Assembly (NCBI GenBank): GCA_030605045.1
Contig: JAUWBK010000048.1
Coordinates: 1-7,909 of the forward strand
DNA from: Dehalococcoidia bacterium
Lineage (GTDB): Bacteria > Chloroflexota > Dehalococcoidia > Dehalococcoidales > RBG-16-60-22
Direction of reading: 5' to 3'
DNA length: 7,909 bases
Below are positions 6,214 to 7,909 of the stretch, one piece after another. The notes beneath the pieces were generated by a model. The model made no database searches. It saw nothing but the letters and a program-made list of their open reading frames with translations, and was not told the DNA's origin. Position 1 is the first letter of the stretch. The number at the start of each line of letters is the position of its first letter. The position numbers and the translations under genes were made by a program.

Positions 6214-6831
6214 CTACTTATTAGCCATGGCGGCCAACAACTTAGCTGCTCGGTCGGGATTGAATATGCCACAAGCACATTGCGGCGCCAAAACTTTAGC
6301 TGCCTCTTCCGGAGTCTTGGCCCCGGCTTTTATTTCTTCTACCATGGTCTTGATTAGGTTAGCGGAGACCATGGCGTGGCCACACATAGTAGCAACTTCA
6401 AGTATATTATCGCTGGGCAGCTTTTCTGTCCTACCCCATATCCCCAGCGAGAAATTAGCCGTATGATGTTTTAGCCCGGCTTTCTCGATACATGCGTCAA
6501 CGTTCTCAAAAATGCCGCTCACCACCACTGACATTCCCAGGTCTGCTTCCTCAAGCTCTTTGAGGACCTCGGTCACCACCTCTTTATTCACAAATACGGC
6601 ATGGACAATCCCATGGGCAGCGTTGACCACGTCTTCCGCTTTGTGGCTATACATATTTCCCAGAGATATGGCACCTATGTTGACGGGGTCATGGCGTAAG
6701 GCAATACGCAGGAATTCCTGTAATTTTGGGTCGTGGCCATCGTCGTTGATGCCAATGGCTGGTAGTGTTAACATTACATAGTCTCCACTTAGACTCTCGG
6801 CAGTTCCACGGCGATGTAAACTGTGCGTCAT
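6214..6831 (-). CDS. Conserved protein of unknown function, MTH/CGIFNP family, copy 1
   Basis: This 205-residue protein has no family name I can give. It aligns end to end with the product of 4660-5283. It opens MTHSLHRRGTAESLSGDY, has GIND at 27-30, HDPVN at 47-51, DLGMSVVVSG, SLGIWG, LPS, TMCGHAMVS (C150, H152) and CACGIFNPDRAAKLLA (C185, C187). The last 50 residues look like a helical region closing with the Cys pair. The invariant Cys and His residues could bind a metal or Fe-S cluster or form a thiol active site; neither can be settled from sequence. There is no export signal. It begins 12 bases after the stop of the ferredoxin-domain gene upstream, with AAGGAGGAAGG as a strong ribosome binding site, so the two are co-transcribed. 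The pairing is kept in both copies, which suggests that the proteins work together. Confidence -1.
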   Translation of the reverse strand: MTHSLHRRGTAESLSGDYVMLTLPAIGINDDGHDPKLQEFLRIALRHDPVNIGAISLGNMYSHKAEDVVNAAHGIVHAVFVNKEVVTEVLKELEEADLGMSVVVSGIFENVDACIEKAGLKHHTANFSLGIWGRTEKLPSDNILEVATMCGHAMVSANLIKTMVEEIKAGAKTPEEAAKVLAPQCACGIFNPDRAAKLLAAMANK

Positions 6832-6843
6832 TAACCTTCCTCC

Positions 6844-7560
6844 TTAAACATTGGCAAGGGGTCGGCCCAAACCAACGTTCTGTTTTCCATTTATATAGCA
6901 GGGGATACCCGTCTCATCCAGTAGCTTTCGCAACGGATATGACCCGTCAGGGTCAGCCCGGTTGATAACCTCAACACTGAATACGGTATCAACCTGTTTA
7001 GCTACCTCTTTCAACGCGTCGATAATGTCCTTGAATTTCTCAATGGGGAATATACACTCAATTATGGCGGAGAGCACCTTTTCGTTGAGCACATCCTTCC
7101 TAAGTTTACCGGCCTTCTTATCTTCCATTAGGATAGTAACCGGGTTCTTGGGCTCGAATTCTGCTCCCTGTTTCGCCAGCACCTGTGCCACTTTATCCAC
7201 ATCGCGGAAACGGGTGCCAATTCCCGGTCGGCCAAATTCACAGCCCATGCCAACCCATCCCCGCTTGAATCTGCCAGTAACATCGTTGGTTTTCATTTCC
7301 TCCGTCCCACGCCCGGCGATTTTCGTCTCCTTATGCTCGGTTCTTGGGTCGGAGAAAGTGGTGCGTAAAGAACGAGGCCAGGGGGCCGGCTCAAAGATGA
7401 TGCAGTCCACAGGGCAAACCCCGGACTTCAGGCAGACGGCACAGTCCACGCATTCATCTTCGTCGATTACGGCAACGTCATCCTTCATGGTGATTGCTTC
7501 CATTGGACAATAAGGAACGCATACCTCACAAGCGATACATACTTCTGGATCAATCCTCAT
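6844..7560 (-). CDS. 2x[4Fe-4S] ferredoxin-domain protein with an uncharacterised C-terminal domain, copy 1
   Basis: The 238 residues start with a two-cluster ferredoxin domain: C8, C11, C14, C18P and C37, C40, C43, C49P, with an extra C53. As in the second copy, the last cysteine of motif two follows after five residues. The remainder (about 60-238) is an unrecognised domain with GRGTEEMKTNDVTGR (83-97), GRPGIGTRF (110-118), LNEKVLSAIIECIFPIE, a long helix with VAKQVDTVFSVEV, and NVGLGRPL (228-235). By eye about half of all residues agree with copy 2. It begins 33 bases after the AOR stop, with AAAGGAG 12 bases before the ATG, and is probably in the AOR operon. A ferredoxin-domain protein next to AOR is expected, because AOR passes electrons to ferredoxin; the second domain makes this more than a plain electron carrier. 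The function remains unknown. Confidence -1.
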   Translation of the reverse strand: MRIDPEVCIACEVCVPYCPMEAITMKDDVAVIDEDECVDCAVCLKSGVCPVDCIIFEPAPWPRSLRTTFSDPRTEHKETKIAGRGTEEMKTNDVTGRFKRGWVGMGCEFGRPGIGTRFRDVDKVAQVLAKQGAEFEPKNPVTILMEDKKAGKLRKDVLNEKVLSAIIECIFPIEKFKDIIDALKEVAKQVDTVFSVEVINRADPDGSYPLRKLLDETGIPCYINGKQNVGLGRPLANV

Positions 7561-7593
7561 TCTGCTATTCTTCTCCTTTACTCTAATTTTTGG

Positions 7594-7909
7594 TTATTTT
7601 ACCAGGTCTTCAAGACCGAGTTCTTTCAGCGTCTCGGGTAAGGGCATTCCCGTTTTCCGGTCCCAGCCCATCAACTGGTAATACTTGTCCAGCATCTTTT
7701 CCCAGTGAGGGGCAATCGGTTTGTCCTTATTCGGGCCATCAACCGACTGAGAGCAATATCTGGAGGAAGGTTTCTCCAAATCTGGTGTCAACCCTACTTT
7801 GAGGTTGTAGAGTCGCATCATGTTGACGATACGTCTGCCTACCTTCCTGACTTCTTCCAAGCTCATGTTCCAGCCCGTGGCGGCATTGAGCGCCTCCGTC
7901 TGGGTTTCG
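7594..7909 (-). CDS. aor: Aldehyde:ferredoxin oxidoreductase (AOR family), C-terminal end (cut by window edge)
   Basis: The last 104 codons are present; the frame is open to the window edge, so the ATG at 7866 is internal and not a start. The segment ALNAATGWNMSLEEV, followed by RIVNMMRLYNLKVGLTPD and a terminal MGWDRKTGMPLPETLKELGL, is typical of the end of AOR-family proteins, where TGW, the (R/W)-N-x-x-R-x-F/Y-N helix and a final GWD..G.P....L.ELGL are conserved. These oxygen-sensitive enzymes carry a tungsten- or molybdenum-bispyranopterin and a 4Fe-4S cluster. They oxidise aldehydes to acids with ferredoxin, or run in reverse. The cofactor and cluster residues lie upstream of the window, so the substrate class cannot be judged. 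It is followed after 33 bases by the ferredoxin-domain gene, a plausible electron partner. The family call is fairly secure. Confidence -1.
   Translation of the reverse strand, partial: ETQTEALNAATGWNMSLEEVRKVGRRIVNMMRLYNLKVGLTPDLEKPSSRYCSQSVDGPNKDKPIAPHWEKMLDKYYQLMGWDRKTGMPLPETLKELGLEDLVK

Larger units (their letters stand above)
4660..7560 (-). repeat. Divergent tandem duplication of a two-gene module
   Basis: The ferredoxin-domain gene plus MTH/CGIFNP gene occurs twice in a row in the same order: 7560-6214 (1347 bases) and 6008-4660 (1349 bases). Both proteins align over full length between copies, with motif-level conservation but many substitutions, so the duplication is old and both copies have stayed intact. 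Junctions differ: 12 bases between genes in the first copy, a one-base overlap in the second. Confidence -1.

Noticed and set aside
7594..7866. A complete 90-residue small gene starting at the ATG at 7866
   Set aside because: The frame stays open upstream to the window edge and the added residues (ALNAATGWN) continue an AOR-type C-terminus, so the ATG is internal.
1..7909. CRISPR arrays, tRNA or rRNA genes, insertion sequences, toxin-antitoxin pairs
   Set aside because: I looked for short regular repeats, transposase-like frames, terminal inverted repeats and structured RNA genes and found none.

Overview
The window reads as a piece of a bacterial genome from an anaerobe. Bacterial traits are sigma70-type promoters, Shine-Dalgarno sites and an intrinsic terminator. 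The anaerobic lifestyle is inferred from the end of a tungsten/molybdenum aldehyde:ferredoxin oxidoreductase (AOR), two 4Fe-4S proteins and a nickel-dependent LarA-type enzyme. I cannot fix the taxon; a Chloroflexota/Dehalococcoidia-like or syntrophic anaerobe would fit, but that is a guess. All eight genes I accept lie on the minus strand, so the text runs from high to low coordinates.

Region 1 (7909 to about 4564): the 3' end of an AOR gene, then a two-gene module encoding (i) a protein with an N-terminal 2x[4Fe-4S] ferredoxin domain and a conserved domain I do not recognise, and (ii) a roughly 205-residue protein of unknown function with conserved Cys/His motifs. The module occurs twice in tandem (7560-6214 and 6008-4660). 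The copies have the same gene order and nearly the same length (1347 and 1349 bases) but are clearly diverged. A 205-base spacer with a possible internal promoter separates them. The run ends in a strong intrinsic terminator at 4564-4598.

Region 2 (about 4501 to 3182): a single larA-like gene (nickel-pincer 2-hydroxyacid racemase/epimerase family) behind its own promoter, with consensus -35 and -10 boxes.

Region 3 (about 3058 to 1): a second strong promoter with a large nested inverted repeat at its -35 box, driving a glyoxylate-carboligase-like thiamine diphosphate enzyme, a xylose-isomerase-like TIM-barrel protein and the beginning of a GlcD-type FAD-linked 2-hydroxyacid oxidase.

The genes suggest metabolism of 2-hydroxy and 2-oxo acids: racemisation (LarA), oxidation to the 2-oxoacid (GlcD), carboligation or decarboxylation (TPP enzyme), isomerisation (TIM barrel), and perhaps oxidation of an aldehyde to an acid with reduction of ferredoxin (AOR plus the ferredoxin-domain proteins). 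One reading is glycolate/glyoxylate use through tartronate semialdehyde. However, the Gcl-like enzyme has a glutamate (E51) where true Gcl has a valine, so its substrate is open. The least understood part, and the best candidate for an undescribed system, is the duplicated ferredoxin/MTH-protein module behind the AOR.
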